A program made the position numbers and the translations under genes. A DNA stretch of 12,078 bases from an uncultured bacterium (GTDB taxonomy: Bacteria; Cyanobacteriota; Vampirovibrionia; Gastranaerophilales; Gastranaerophilaceae). The notes under the pieces are model-generated. The model did not search any database, had not been told where the DNA came from, and saw only the letters and a list, made by a program, of their open reading frames with translations. The stretch covers positions 1 to 12,078 of the forward strand of contig CASGAK010000008.1 in NCBI GenBank assembly GCA_949299435.1, written 5' to 3'. Below, piece after piece: positions 1 through 6,697 of the stretch. Position 1 is the stretch's first letter; each line of letters starts with the position of its first letter.

Positions 1-853
1 ATACAACAGAAGGTGCCATAAATAACCCTTGGAAAATTAGTCGATGCTGATTAAACATAGCTCCGCCTTCTGAACCTATACCCGGTGCTGTAAGACGGTT
101 TGAGGCTTTATCCACATATCGAGCTTTACCTGCAATATATCCGCCTGCTTCTACTATTCCGCCTCCTGGGTTTTTAATTAAAGAGCCGGCTATCAAATCC
201 GCGCCCACTTCCAATGGTTCTTTTTCTTCTACAAACTCACCATAGCAGTTATCTACAAAGCAAATGCAGTTTGGATTTTTGGATTTTACAATTCTACAGA
301 TAGCCTCTATAGTTTCAATTGACAAAGATTTTCTGGTTGAGTACCCTTTTGATCTTTGAATGAGTACCATTTTAACTGTGTTATCGATAGTTTGTTCAAG
401 TTTTTTAAAGTCTATTTCATTATTTTTAAGAGGAATTTCATCGTACAAAACTCCATGAGCAATCAAAGAGTCTTCTTTAGTAGAATCATCACCTGAGGTG
501 CCTATTACTTCTTGCATTGTATCATAGGGGGCACCTGCTACTGACACAAGTTTATCACCTGGTCTTAGGCAGCCGAAAAGACAGCAGGCGAGAGTATGTG
601 TACCTGAGGCAAAATGTATCCTTGCTATGGCTTTTTCAGCCTTGAATACATCTGCAAAAACTTTATCCAAAACTTCACGACCGATATCATCATGTCCGTA
701 GCCTGATACTGTATAAAAATGTTCGGGAGCTACGCGGTTATTGATAAAGGCTTCTAAAACTTTTTTTTGATTGTTATCTCTTATGTCATTTATTATTTCA
801 AATTGTTCAGTTAGCTGTTTTTCAGCTTGTTTAATAATTTCTCTACTATTCAT
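1..853 (-). CDS. Methionine gamma-lyase family PLP enzyme ('aluminium resistance protein' type), C-terminus outside window
   Basis: Translating the minus strand from the ATG at 853 gives 284 codons without a stop, running off the left edge; this family is usually a little over 400 residues, so about a third is missing. The protein begins MNSREIIKQAEKQL and contains GYGHDDIGRE (about residues 50-60), a glycine-rich ASGTHTLACC segment, the Asp-containing CFVDNCYGEF block and AGSLIKNPGGG, in which Lys227 is the expected Schiff-base lysine for pyridoxal phosphate. These blocks are those I recognise from the Met_gamma_lyase/YnbB family of fold-type I PLP enzymes, which are cytosolic and whose true substrate is poorly defined. 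The start is supported by AAGGGA eight bases upstream; the ATG seven bases further out stops after four codons. The gene is divergent from the VWA gene. Family call is confident, substrate is not. Confidence 0.88.
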   Translation of the reverse strand, partial: MNSREIIKQAEKQLTEQFEIINDIRDNNQKKVLEAFINNRVAPEHFYTVSGYGHDDIGREVLDKVFADVFKAEKAIARIHFASGTHTLACCLFGCLRPGDKLVSVAGAPYDTMQEVIGTSGDDSTKEDSLIAHGVLYDEIPLKNNEIDFKKLEQTIDNTVKMVLIQRSKGYSTRKSLSIETIEAICRIVKSKNPNCICFVDNCYGEFVEEKEPLEVGADLIAGSLIKNPGGGIVEAGGYIAGKARYVDKASNRLTAPGIGSEGGAMFNQHRLIFQGLFMAPSVV

Positions 854-878
854 ATTTCATATCCCTTTTTATATGGTA

Positions 879-909
879 ATTTTAGCATAAAAATTAAGAA
901 ACTTGTCTA
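879..909 (-). promoter_or_regulatory. Candidate sigma70-like promoter for the PLP enzyme gene
   Basis: Minus strand: TAGACA (909-904), 19-base spacer, then an extended -10, TGC followed by TAAAAT (884-879). Predicted start of transcription is near 872, giving a leader of about 19 bases that still contains the AAGGGA ribosome site. The long spacer weakens the call; the extended -10 supports it. Confidence 0.4.
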
Positions 910-945
910 ATTTTTAAATTTATTCGGTTCTGAAAAAAATATAAT

Positions 946-1659
946 ATGAAGTATATTTTATTTTTAACAGTATTAGCATTGATATTGCCTGTATATGCAA
1001 GTAATTATTCAGTTCAGACTCCTGATAATTACAGGTACAATCCGCAAGAGGGTGAAAGAACTCTTTTTATTTTAGATTTTTCAAACAGCATGAATGAATA
1101 CTTAGATGGTGCAAGGAAAGTTGATTTAATGCTTGATACAATGAGAGATATTATACCAAAAATTAGTAAAACTTCTTCTGTAGGGCTTAGAGTATATGGG
1201 CATAAAATGGGATTTACTCCTTTTGAAGCCTGCAGAGCATCAGCACTTTTGGTACCTATTGGATGTGGAAATTCTGCCAGTTTGCAAAGTGCTCTTTCAA
1301 GACCGCAGCCTAAGGGTATGACACCTATTACGTATTCGTTAAAAGAGGCTGTTAAAAATGATTTTATAGGCTTTAGCGGTAAAAAGCATATTATTTTGCT
1401 GACTGATGGAGGGGAAAACTGTGATGAAAGTCCTTGTAAATGGGTTATGGAGCTAATTAGAGTCAGAAAAGATGTTATAATTGATGTTATTGCATTTAAC
1501 GTAACTGAAGAAGATGATTTGGCTCAGTTAGAGTGTACCTCCCTCGTCACAGGCGGTAAATTCTACAGTGCAAATACTGCAGCAGAGCTTGCTAAAAGTC
1601 TTAATAACTCAGTAAATATTCAAAAAGATGTTGAAGCAAAAATTATTACCGGTGAATAG
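946..1659 (+). CDS. Small secreted von Willebrand factor A (VWA) domain protein
   Basis: This 237-residue protein starts with a signal peptide (MKYILFLTVLALILPVYA, likely cut after Ala18) and is then almost entirely one VWA domain. The metal-ion-dependent adhesion site is complete: Asp44-x-Ser46-x-Ser48 (DFSNS), Thr126 in KGMTPI and Asp154 in LLTDGGENC. The KGMTPI, TDGGENC-x4-C and QLEC-(x)-TGGKFY blocks are characteristic of a class of exported bacterial VWA proteins. Cys96/Cys107 and Cys159/Cys164 are placed so they could form disulfides outside the cytoplasm. There is no C-terminal anchor or sorting signal, so it is probably periplasmic or released, binding a divalent cation and a protein partner I cannot name. 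No Shine-Dalgarno sequence precedes the ATG; a TATAAT touches the start codon (940-945), too close to serve as its -10. The stop lies 4 bases from the convergent pseudopilin gene's stop, with no GC hairpin between them. Confidence 0.85.
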   Translation: MKYILFLTVLALILPVYASNYSVQTPDNYRYNPQEGERTLFILDFSNSMNEYLDGARKVDLMLDTMRDIIPKISKTSSVGLRVYGHKMGFTPFEACRASALLVPIGCGNSASLQSALSRPQPKGMTPITYSLKEAVKNDFIGFSGKKHIILLTDGGENCDESPCKWVMELIRVRKDVIIDVIAFNVTEEDDLAQLECTSLVTGGKFYSANTAAELAKSLNNSVNIQKDVEAKIITGE

Positions 1660-1663
1660 ATTT

Positions 1664-2359
1664 TTAAAATTTAAAAGGGTAATAATCAGGAATTTTCCAA
1701 CCGTTAATTTGTATAAGTTTAGCACATAGTGCGTGCTCTGTATTTCCGATGTTATGACAGCCCTGTGCCAATGATGTGTCTGTTAGGCATTCTTTAGAAA
1801 TATTATTGGTACATTCTATAGTAAAATATGGTTCTATGCCTTTATTTTTTCCATAGTTATTATATGGTGTGAATTGAAATGTAAACCATTCTATACCACC
1901 CCTACTTGGATCAGGATAGCAAGAACCATCAGGCAAATCACACCCAAATCCTTTTTCATAGTCATCTGCCTTCGGGAAAAAAAGCCAAGTTGATGTTGTT
2001 GATATAACAACTAAGCTACCGTCTGGAAGCCAGTCTACTGCTCGATATGTACTTCCTACATCTGCGACTCGTGTTTTTAAAATTTTGACATATGGTTTAA
2101 TGTATCTATCATGCCATTTTTCCATTATTTCAGCATCTGTTGCTTTGGGAAAGTCCCAATATTTAAAATCACCATTATCAATTTTTGATTGCAGAAGTGC
2201 TTGGTTAAATATTGAGTAAAATTTAGCCATTCTTGTTTCTACCACTTTCTTTTTATGGTGCTGAACCAGTGTTGGCAGAGTCATTGCTGCAACTATCCCA
2301 ATTATACCTAATGTAATTAGTACTTCTGCTAAGGTGAACCCTTTTAATTCTCTTTTCAT
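1664..2359 (-). CDS. Prepilin-type (class III signal peptide) pseudopilin-like protein 1
   Basis: The 231-residue product begins MKRELKG followed by FTLAEVLITLGIIGIVAAM, a textbook type IV prepilin/type II secretion pseudopilin leader. A basic 7-residue leader ends in Gly7, cleavage is expected before Phe8, which would be N-methylated, and Glu12 occupies position +5 of the mature protein. The hydrophobic helix spans about residues 8-30; the rest is a globular domain with several cysteines, an LPDGSLVV strand and a cysteine-rich C-terminal third. After cleavage by the prepilin peptidase it should enter a pilus or pseudopilus, or stay in the inner membrane. No assembly ATPase, platform protein or peptidase is encoded nearby, so it is an orphan subunit here. 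AAGGGA lies 8 bases before the ATG. It is divergent from the small HTH gene and convergent with the VWA gene. The exact role (minor pilin, pseudopilin, adhesin) cannot be told from sequence. Confidence 0.88.
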   Translation of the reverse strand: MKRELKGFTLAEVLITLGIIGIVAAMTLPTLVQHHKKKVVETRMAKFYSIFNQALLQSKIDNGDFKYWDFPKATDAEIMEKWHDRYIKPYVKILKTRVADVGSTYRAVDWLPDGSLVVISTTSTWLFFPKADDYEKGFGCDLPDGSCYPDPSRGGIEWFTFQFTPYNNYGKNKGIEPYFTIECTNNISKECLTDTSLAQGCHNIGNTEHALCAKLIQINGWKIPDYYPFKF

Positions 2360-2387
2360 TTTTATATCCCTTAATCATTTTAAACAA

Positions 2388-2409
2388 ATACTTTTAAATT
2401 TAAAAGTAT
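2388..2409. promoter_or_regulatory. 22-bp perfect palindrome at the pseudopilin 1 transcription start; candidate operator
   Basis: The half-site ATACTTTTAAA (2388-2398) is followed directly by its exact reverse complement (2399-2409). It begins about 7 bases past the -10 of the pseudopilin promoter, so a bound protein would block transcription initiation. In RNA it would also form an AU-rich hairpin in the 5' leader. The divergent HTH protein is the obvious candidate ligand, by inference only. Confidence 0.5.
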
Positions 2410-2416
2410 ATTTTTA

Positions 2417-2445
2417 ATTTTATAACATTTACTTAAATATGTCAA
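2417..2445 (-). promoter_or_regulatory. Sigma70-like promoter of pseudopilin gene 1
   Basis: Minus strand: perfect TTGACA (2445-2440), 17-base spacer, TAAAAT (2422-2417). Predicted transcription start is near 2410, giving a leader of about 50 bases carrying the palindrome and the AAGGGA ribosome site. It is one of the two best promoter matches in the window. Confidence 0.7.
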
Positions 2446-2467
2446 TCGTTTAAAAATAATATATATA
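2439..2467 (+). promoter_or_regulatory. Candidate promoter of the small HTH gene, overlapping the divergent -35
   Basis: ATGTCA (2439-2444, 4 of 6 to consensus), 17-base spacer and perfect TATAAT (2462-2467). Predicted transcription starts around 2474-2477, essentially at the ATG, so the message would be leaderless or nearly so. Its -35 overlaps the TTGACA of the opposite strand, so the two promoters probably compete. Confidence 0.5.
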
Positions 2468-2476
2468 ATTGATATT

Positions 2477-2707
2477 ATGGTGACAGATGGAAAAAATATT
2501 ATAGATTCACGCAGAGAAGTTAAAGTTTTGCTTTCAAAAAGAGCTTGGACTATGAAAAAGTTGGCGGAAAAGCTCTCAGAATACAGTGGAAAATATTATT
2601 CACAGCAGAATTTGAATTACAGGCTGAGGACAAATTCATTGAAATTGTCTGAAATGGGTTATATCTGTGAAATTTTGGGATTTAAAATAATCTTTGAAGA
2701 AAAATAA
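2477..2707 (+). CDS. Small helix-turn-helix-like protein (putative DNA-binding regulator)
   Basis: The product has 76 residues and is basic. The pattern 'REVKVLLSKRAWTMKKLAEKLSE...SQQNLNYRLRTNSLKLSEMGYICEILGFKIIFEE' resembles a compact Xre/Cro-like HTH: helix 1 (about 14-21), a turn with WTMKKLAEKL (24-35), a recognition helix with QQNLNYRLR (43-53), then KLSEMGYICEILGFKIIF (56-73). Relatives in gut metagenomes sometimes carry an enzyme name, LLM-class oxidoreductase, which cannot be right at this size. There is no Shine-Dalgarno sequence; a TATAAT ten bases upstream of the ATG suggests a leaderless message. It is divergent from pseudopilin gene 1, with a palindrome between them, so local repression of that gene and of itself is a reasonable inference. 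HTH assignment is moderate, target is unproven. Confidence 0.7.
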   Translation: MVTDGKNIIDSRREVKVLLSKRAWTMKKLAEKLSEYSGKYYSQQNLNYRLRTNSLKLSEMGYICEILGFKIIFEEK

Positions 2708-2730
2708 TGCTAAATTGCTATGGCTTTACA

Positions 2731-4533
2731 TTAAAATTTACACCCATCATCTTCTGTGTCAATTTTTCCATCATAATCATTATCAATCCCGTCAAAACAG
2801 GAGCCTATGGAATATCTGCTTTCGGGACGAGCAGTGTGGGTGAGATAATAATCGGGGATTTTTTTCCATAGAAACTCAAAATAACCTTTATAAAAATGAG
2901 CAATTTCAGGACTTTCAATTATTAGGCAATTTTCATCATTTTTATTTTCACCGCTGTTTGAAAAGTTCATAGAGCCTGTTATTACATATTTATCATCAAT
3001 TATCATTGATTTGGTATGAATTTTTCCAGCATAATTTTCAGTTTTTAGCTTAATACCTGATTTTCTTAAATAAGAGTGCGTGGAATGTCTTGCACGTATA
3101 CTTGTTGCATCTAGAATTATTCTCACATCAACCCCTCTTTTTTGTGCTTGAAGCAGTGCGTCAGTCATTTGCTTATGTGTTATTACAAATATTGGTATGT
3201 AAATATATTTTTGAGCATCGTTTATCAGTGGTATAATTGCTTTTTCTATTGTTTTGTCCTGAGGCGAAAAGTAGACTTTTATATTGACATTACCGACATT
3301 GAATGAATTATCCTCATCAAAGTGCTTTTTATCTGTATGGAATTTGCCGCTATACATTTGCTCAAATTCGCGGGTAAAATATTTTGCTAAATTTTCTGAT
3401 TGGATTATTATTACGTTATTTGCGTTAAAGCCTGAAAGATCTGTGTTTGAAAAATTCATTGAACCTGTCAGGACTGTTTGGTTATCGGAAATTATAAACT
3501 TATTGTGCATTAGCATAGCTGTCAGACTTTTTTGAAATGGGTTTTCATCAGAGCGTGTGTTTTCAAATTTTTCTATTAATTTATCGGTTTCAGGATAGTA
3601 ATTTACATCTGTTCGTTTGTCATATACAAGCCGTATTTTTACATTTCTTGACTTTGCACGCTCGAGTGCCTCTTCAATTTCAGGGTTTCCTCCCCAGCCA
3701 TATAGAGTTATATCTAATGTGTCGCTTGTGGTGTCTATAAGATCAGCTAAAGTTTTGCATAAAATATGTTCACATTTATTATCAGTTTTCAGATGATTTG
3801 TATAATCCGATAATAAAAAAGTTATTTTATCTGTGATGAATTTTTCGGGATAGGGAGTTTTATCATGTATAAATAAATAATCTAAGTTTGAATATTTTTT
3901 TTTCAAAGGTGTTAAATAACAATTTTTGCACTTTTTAAATTTTAGTTTTGCTTCTTTTTCAGGAATAATAGTATATTTATTAGACTTTAGTCCGTATTCA
4001 CAGTTGAGTTTGTGGTATTTCCCGCTTTCTTTATTCAAGATGACCAAATTCTGTTTTTTGCCATATTCAAGCTGCTTATTGAATTTTTCAATGTTTGAAA
4101 TTTTACCGTTTTCTATTGCAAAGCCTGAAGATTTCAATAAGTCAGCATAATTTTGTTCGTTAATAAAAATATCAGCGTATCTGCATTTTGCGTTATTTTT
4201 ATTTTTTAATCGAACTTTGACATTTTTATCAGCCAGAATATCTTTTGCGAATTTATCAGCAAGATATCCCATAATAATTGCATCAGTTTGATTTATTTCG
4301 TTTAATTGAATTAGTTTTGCCTGATTTTCAGTAATATTTTTAGAAAAAGTTTGTAGATTATCAATGCATAAATATTCTCCAATATCTGCGGTTTGGTTAT
4401 TGTTTAAATCAACAACCAGTTCTGTGGGGGATATTATTTTAAGAACATAACCTCCGGATTGTCTGTAAAAAATAAAAAGACAAAACAGCAGCATTAATAA
4501 TATCGGATAAATTATGTAAAATTCCCTTTTCAT
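2731..4533 (-). CDS. Membrane-anchored phospholipase D-like (double HKD) protein with degenerate SNase-like and Cys/His domains
   Basis: The 600-residue protein has an N-terminal membrane anchor (about residues 6-23) and then a region (about 28-145) that reads like a thermonuclease/SNase fold (GYVLKIISPTELVVDL; VKVRL...RYADIFIN...LLKSSGFAI). Most SNase catalytic residues are not evident. A short KYHKLNCEYG...KCKNC module (His174, Cys178, Cys202, Cys205) looks like a zinc site of the kind that accompanies SNase domains. Two PLD domains follow, each with an intact HxKxxxxD motif: His343/Lys345/Asp350 and His506/Lys508/Asp513, both followed by TGSMNFSN. Two HKD motifs in one chain make a complete phosphodiesterase site for DNA/RNA or phospholipid. 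The tail has CFDGIDNDYDGKIDTEDDGC (579-598), an Asp-rich, probably calcium-binding loop bracketed by cysteines. Its ATG overlaps the upstream gene's TGA (ATGA), indicating translational coupling. Location is probably periplasmic; substrate is undetermined. Confidence 0.85.
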   Translation of the reverse strand: MKREFYIIYPILLMLLFCLFIFYRQSGGYVLKIISPTELVVDLNNNQTADIGEYLCIDNLQTFSKNITENQAKLIQLNEINQTDAIIMGYLADKFAKDILADKNVKVRLKNKNNAKCRYADIFINEQNYADLLKSSGFAIENGKISNIEKFNKQLEYGKKQNLVILNKESGKYHKLNCEYGLKSNKYTIIPEKEAKLKFKKCKNCYLTPLKKKYSNLDYLFIHDKTPYPEKFITDKITFLLSDYTNHLKTDNKCEHILCKTLADLIDTTSDTLDITLYGWGGNPEIEEALERAKSRNVKIRLVYDKRTDVNYYPETDKLIEKFENTRSDENPFQKSLTAMLMHNKFIISDNQTVLTGSMNFSNTDLSGFNANNVIIIQSENLAKYFTREFEQMYSGKFHTDKKHFDEDNSFNVGNVNIKVYFSPQDKTIEKAIIPLINDAQKYIYIPIFVITHKQMTDALLQAQKRGVDVRIILDATSIRARHSTHSYLRKSGIKLKTENYAGKIHTKSMIIDDKYVITGSMNFSNSGENKNDENCLIIESPEIAHFYKGYFEFLWKKIPDYYLTHTARPESRYSIGSCFDGIDNDYDGKIDTEDDGCKF

Positions 4534-5378
4534 CTAGATAATTGTCTATAGTTTGTTATTTCAAAGCCGAGTTGAAATATTTTATTTTCCAGTTCTTTAT
4601 TTTGTGTAATTAAAAATTCATTAGCGTGGTTGTTCTTGATGTTGGAGCTGTATTTACAAGGGTGTATAAGAGCCTCAGCTATTAAATTTTCATCAGGCAG
4701 TGCTTCAAGTCCGTATTCAATAGCTGAGCTGTCCATCATACCTGTATAGCCAACACCCAGAATATAATCATTTGTGTGAATTTTGTTATCATTCAAGAGT
4801 TTTTTATTTTGATTTGTAAAATAGTTTAGAAGAATAATTTTAATAATGTTTACAGGATATTTTAAATTAGTATGTCTACTTAATTGTGGAATAGTATAAA
4901 AGTGTTCATGCTGAGTTCTGATAAATGGTATTTGGTATTCTTTCGATAGTTTAAGAGCAATTTTAAAAATTTCAGGTATAGCATGGGTATGTACATGTGA
5001 ATCCAAATGATCAGGTTTTGTATATTTCAAGACCTTTTCGATTTGTGCACGAAACTCATTTTCTACTTGTTGTCTAAATTCTTTGTTTTGGGACTTGAAA
5101 ATTAGCTGCAAATAGCCGTTATTGAAAACACCTCTATCATTTGTGATTAGATGGCATCTTGTAAGAGATTTACCTTCAATAATATTTAAATGAACTCCAA
5201 TTCCAAGTTCAGGACATTCCGGTAAAATTTCATTTACGGCATTTTCAAAAGCATTACCGTTAGCACAAATGCTGGCACTTTTTAAAATACCTTTGCTATA
5301 TCCGAGCAAAACAGCTTTATTATGCTCTAAAGACATGCCAAAATCGTCAGCATTAAGTATAAATTTTTTATTTTTCAT
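4530..5378 (-). CDS. YdjC/ChbG/HpnK-family carbohydrate deacetylase
   Basis: The 282-residue cytosolic-looking protein opens with FILNADDFGMS, the signature of YdjC-family metal-dependent deacetylases. Expected metal and catalytic residues are present: Asp11/Asp12, His63 in GIGVHLN, and His128/His130 in DHLDSHVHTH. Known members remove acetyl groups from chito-oligosaccharides (ChbG) or act in hopanoid side-chain synthesis (HpnK); the substrate here cannot be assigned. Length matches the family (about 250-290). AAGGA lies 8 bases before the ATG. It is the first gene of a two-gene operon with the PLD-like protein (4-base overlap). It is divergent from a lipid-linked-sugar glycosyltransferase, which fits envelope glycan or glycolipid modification, as an inference. 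A TATAAT (5413-5408, minus) may be its -10, but I see no good -35. Confidence 0.87.
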   Translation of the reverse strand: MKNKKFILNADDFGMSLEHNKAVLLGYSKGILKSASICANGNAFENAVNEILPECPELGIGVHLNIIEGKSLTRCHLITNDRGVFNNGYLQLIFKSQNKEFRQQVENEFRAQIEKVLKYTKPDHLDSHVHTHAIPEIFKIALKLSKEYQIPFIRTQHEHFYTIPQLSRHTNLKYPVNIIKIILLNYFTNQNKKLLNDNKIHTNDYILGVGYTGMMDSSAIEYGLEALPDENLIAEALIHPCKYSSNIKNNHANEFLITQNKELENKIFQLGFEITNYRQLSR

Positions 5379-5388
5379 TAAAATATCC

Positions 5389-5417
5389 TTGCATTAATTT
5401 ACTATATATTATATGAT
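5389..5417 (+). promoter_or_regulatory. Candidate promoter of the glycosyltransferase gene
   Basis: TTGCAT (5389-5394), 17-base spacer, TATGAT (5412-5417). Predicted transcription start is near 5424, just upstream of the AAGGAAGAG ribosome site (5428-5436). Confidence 0.5.
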
Positions 5418-5441
5418 AAAAAAAATAAAGGAAGAGCTTAT

Positions 5442-6395
5442 ATGAATACTCCCAGATTAGCAATAATTATCCCCTGCTTTAATGAGGAACTGTGCATTGA
5501 AGCGACAGTTAATCAGTTATTAATTGTATATAATCATCTTATTAAACTTAATAAGATTAATAAAGATAGTTATATCTATTTGATAGATGATGGCTCCAAA
5601 GACCGTACCTGGGAAATAATTGAAAATCTCCATAAAAATAACTCACACATTAAAGGTCAGAAGTTTATAACTAATTTTGGTAATCAAAAGGCTATTCTTG
5701 CAGGACTCGAGGCTGTGAGAAGAATTGGCTGTGACTGTGTTGTATCAATTGATGCTGATTTGCAGCAAGACGAGTGGGCTATTGAAAAATTTGTCGATAA
5801 ATATATGCAAGGCTATGATATTGTATCAGGTATTAGAAACGACAGAAAAACAGATTCTTTTTTGAAGAAATTCACAGCAATAATGTTTTATAAGACTATG
5901 AACATTTTGGGGGCAAAAATTCCTGTCAATCATTCTGATTACAGACTTGTAAGCAGAAAAGCTCTAGATATTATGGAATTATATGAAGAACGTTACCTCT
6001 TTTTAAGAGGATTTTTCAATGAAATAGGTCTAAAGACAGCTTACGTAAATTTTGATGTAAAACCAAGAATGGCAGGTCAATCAAAATTTAATTTTATGAG
6101 TCTGATGACGCTTGCTTTAAACGGTATAACGTCTTACAGTATTGTGCCTTTGAGATTTGTAACTATTTTAGGTTTTCTTATGGCATTATTTGGTGTATTA
6201 GTTGGGCTTGAAACTGTTTTTGAAAAAGTATTTTTGAATAATTCACCAAACGGTTGGGCTACATTAGTAATTTTGTTGTGTGTGTTTGGAGGCATACAGC
6301 TTTTTTGTCTGGGTATTATCGGAGAATATGTAGGACAAATTTTCAGAGAAGTAAAGCATCGTCCAAGATACATAGTAGAGTGCGAATTAAAATAA
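5442..6395 (+). CDS. Family 2 glycosyltransferase, GtrB/ArnC/DPM-like, membrane-anchored
   Basis: The 317-residue protein has an N-terminal GT-A domain: LAIIIPCFNEE (6-16), LIDDGSKDRT (47-56), FGNQKAILAGLEA (79-91), the DxD metal motif in SIDADLQQD (Asp104, Asp106), and YRLVSRKA (167-174). AGQSKF (211-216) is followed by two C-terminal transmembrane segments (about 236-258 and 272-298) and a basic, cytosol-facing end (KHRPRY). This is the architecture of bactoprenol glucosyltransferase GtrB and of ArnC/DPM synthases, which move a sugar from a nucleotide donor to undecaprenyl (or another polyprenyl) phosphate at the inner face of the membrane. Sugar identity is not readable. AAGGAAGAG gives a strong ribosome site 5 bases before the ATG. 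Its stop lies 2 bases before the U-run of the convergent SRP RNA, whose terminal stem may also act on this strand. No flippase or acceptor-specific transferase follows it. Confidence 0.88.
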   Translation: MNTPRLAIIIPCFNEELCIEATVNQLLIVYNHLIKLNKINKDSYIYLIDDGSKDRTWEIIENLHKNNSHIKGQKFITNFGNQKAILAGLEAVRRIGCDCVVSIDADLQQDEWAIEKFVDKYMQGYDIVSGIRNDRKTDSFLKKFTAIMFYKTMNILGAKIPVNHSDYRLVSRKALDIMELYEERYLFLRGFFNEIGLKTAYVNFDVKPRMAGQSKFNFMSLMTLALNGITSYSIVPLRFVTILGFLMALFGVLVGLETVFEKVFLNNSPNGWATLVILLCVFGGIQLFCLGIIGEYVGQIFREVKHRPRYIVECELK

Positions 6396-6396
6396 T

Positions 6397-6412
6397 AAAA
6401 AAGCCGCACCAC
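6397..6412 (-). terminator. 3' arm and U-run of the SRP RNA (intrinsic terminator)
   Basis: On the minus strand GGTGCGGCT, the 3' half of the closing helix of the SRP RNA, runs straight into six T residues (6402-6397) and more T-rich sequence. The closing helix pairs with the RNA's 5' end (AGCCGTAC), so RNA ending and termination coincide. Confidence 0.6.
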
Positions 6413-6660
6413 TGTCTATCGAATCTACCTGATAAAAATATCAGAGGATATTTTCTCCTTTTAAAACCAAAACACCCGCAAAGGTCACCTTAGTGCTGCT
6501 ATGTTTCCATCCTGACACGGTTCGGAGTTCTACGCCATCTTGGCTTTAAATATCACAAAAAATATCAACCTTTATCCTTACCCTGCAAACCCTCACAACA
6601 GGCTCTGCACCCGGCATACACTTCCGGTCAAGGGATTGCAATTCCCCGTGGAGTACGGCT
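6398..6660 (-). ncRNA. ffs: Signal recognition particle RNA, large bacterial type (with Alu-like 5' domain)
   Basis: About 263 nt on the minus strand. The S-domain tip is diagnostic: GTCAGG (6516-6511), a small hairpin ATG-GAAA-CAT (6510-6501) with a GNRA tetraloop, then AGCAGC (6500-6495); these two strands form the symmetric loop bound by the Ffh M domain. Flanking helices can be paired by eye: GCCAAGA (6544-6538) with TTTTGGT (6472-6466), and CGTAGA (6534-6529) with TTTGCG (6482-6477). The ends close as AGCCGTAC with GTGCGGCT. The 5' part forms two hairpins (6647-6631 and 6627-6611) whose loops contain TGCA and TGTA and could pair with each other, as in Alu domains. The RNA guides Ffh and FtsY to nascent membrane proteins. 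It has its own promoter, ends at a U-run, and abuts a pseudopilin gene. End positions are good to a few bases. Confidence 0.9.
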
Positions 6661-6667
6661 TAAAAAT

Positions 6668-6697
6668 ATTATAAACATAAAATAAATTTTAAGGCAA
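6668..6697 (-). promoter_or_regulatory. Promoter of the SRP RNA
   Basis: Minus strand: TTGCCT (6697-6692), 18-base spacer, perfect TATAAT (6673-6668). Predicted transcription start at about 6661-6660 coincides with the AGCC that opens the RNA's closing helix. The -35 overlaps the stop codon of the upstream pseudopilin gene, so the RNA is transcribed independently of it or in addition to read-through. Confidence 0.65.

Noticed and set aside
940..945. TATAAT immediately before the VWA ATG as its promoter -10
   Set aside because: Transcription would start inside the coding region and there is no -35 at the right distance.
2477..2707. LLM-class flavin-dependent oxidoreductase for the 76-residue gene
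   Set aside because: Relatives sometimes carry that name, but 76 residues cannot hold the ~300-residue barrel and the sequence looks like a small HTH.
3284..4150. Three plus-strand frames of 67-83 codons inside the PLD-like gene
   Set aside because: They are antisense to a gene with intact HKD motifs, rich in hydrophobic codons complementary to Lys/Asn/Glu codons, and show no domain.
6254..6493. 79-codon plus-strand frame (with a 92-codon minus-strand frame at 6134-6412) reaching into the SRP RNA region
   Set aside because: Both lie over the 3' end of the glycosyltransferase gene and the SRP RNA, have no recognisable domain, and are explained as chance frames.
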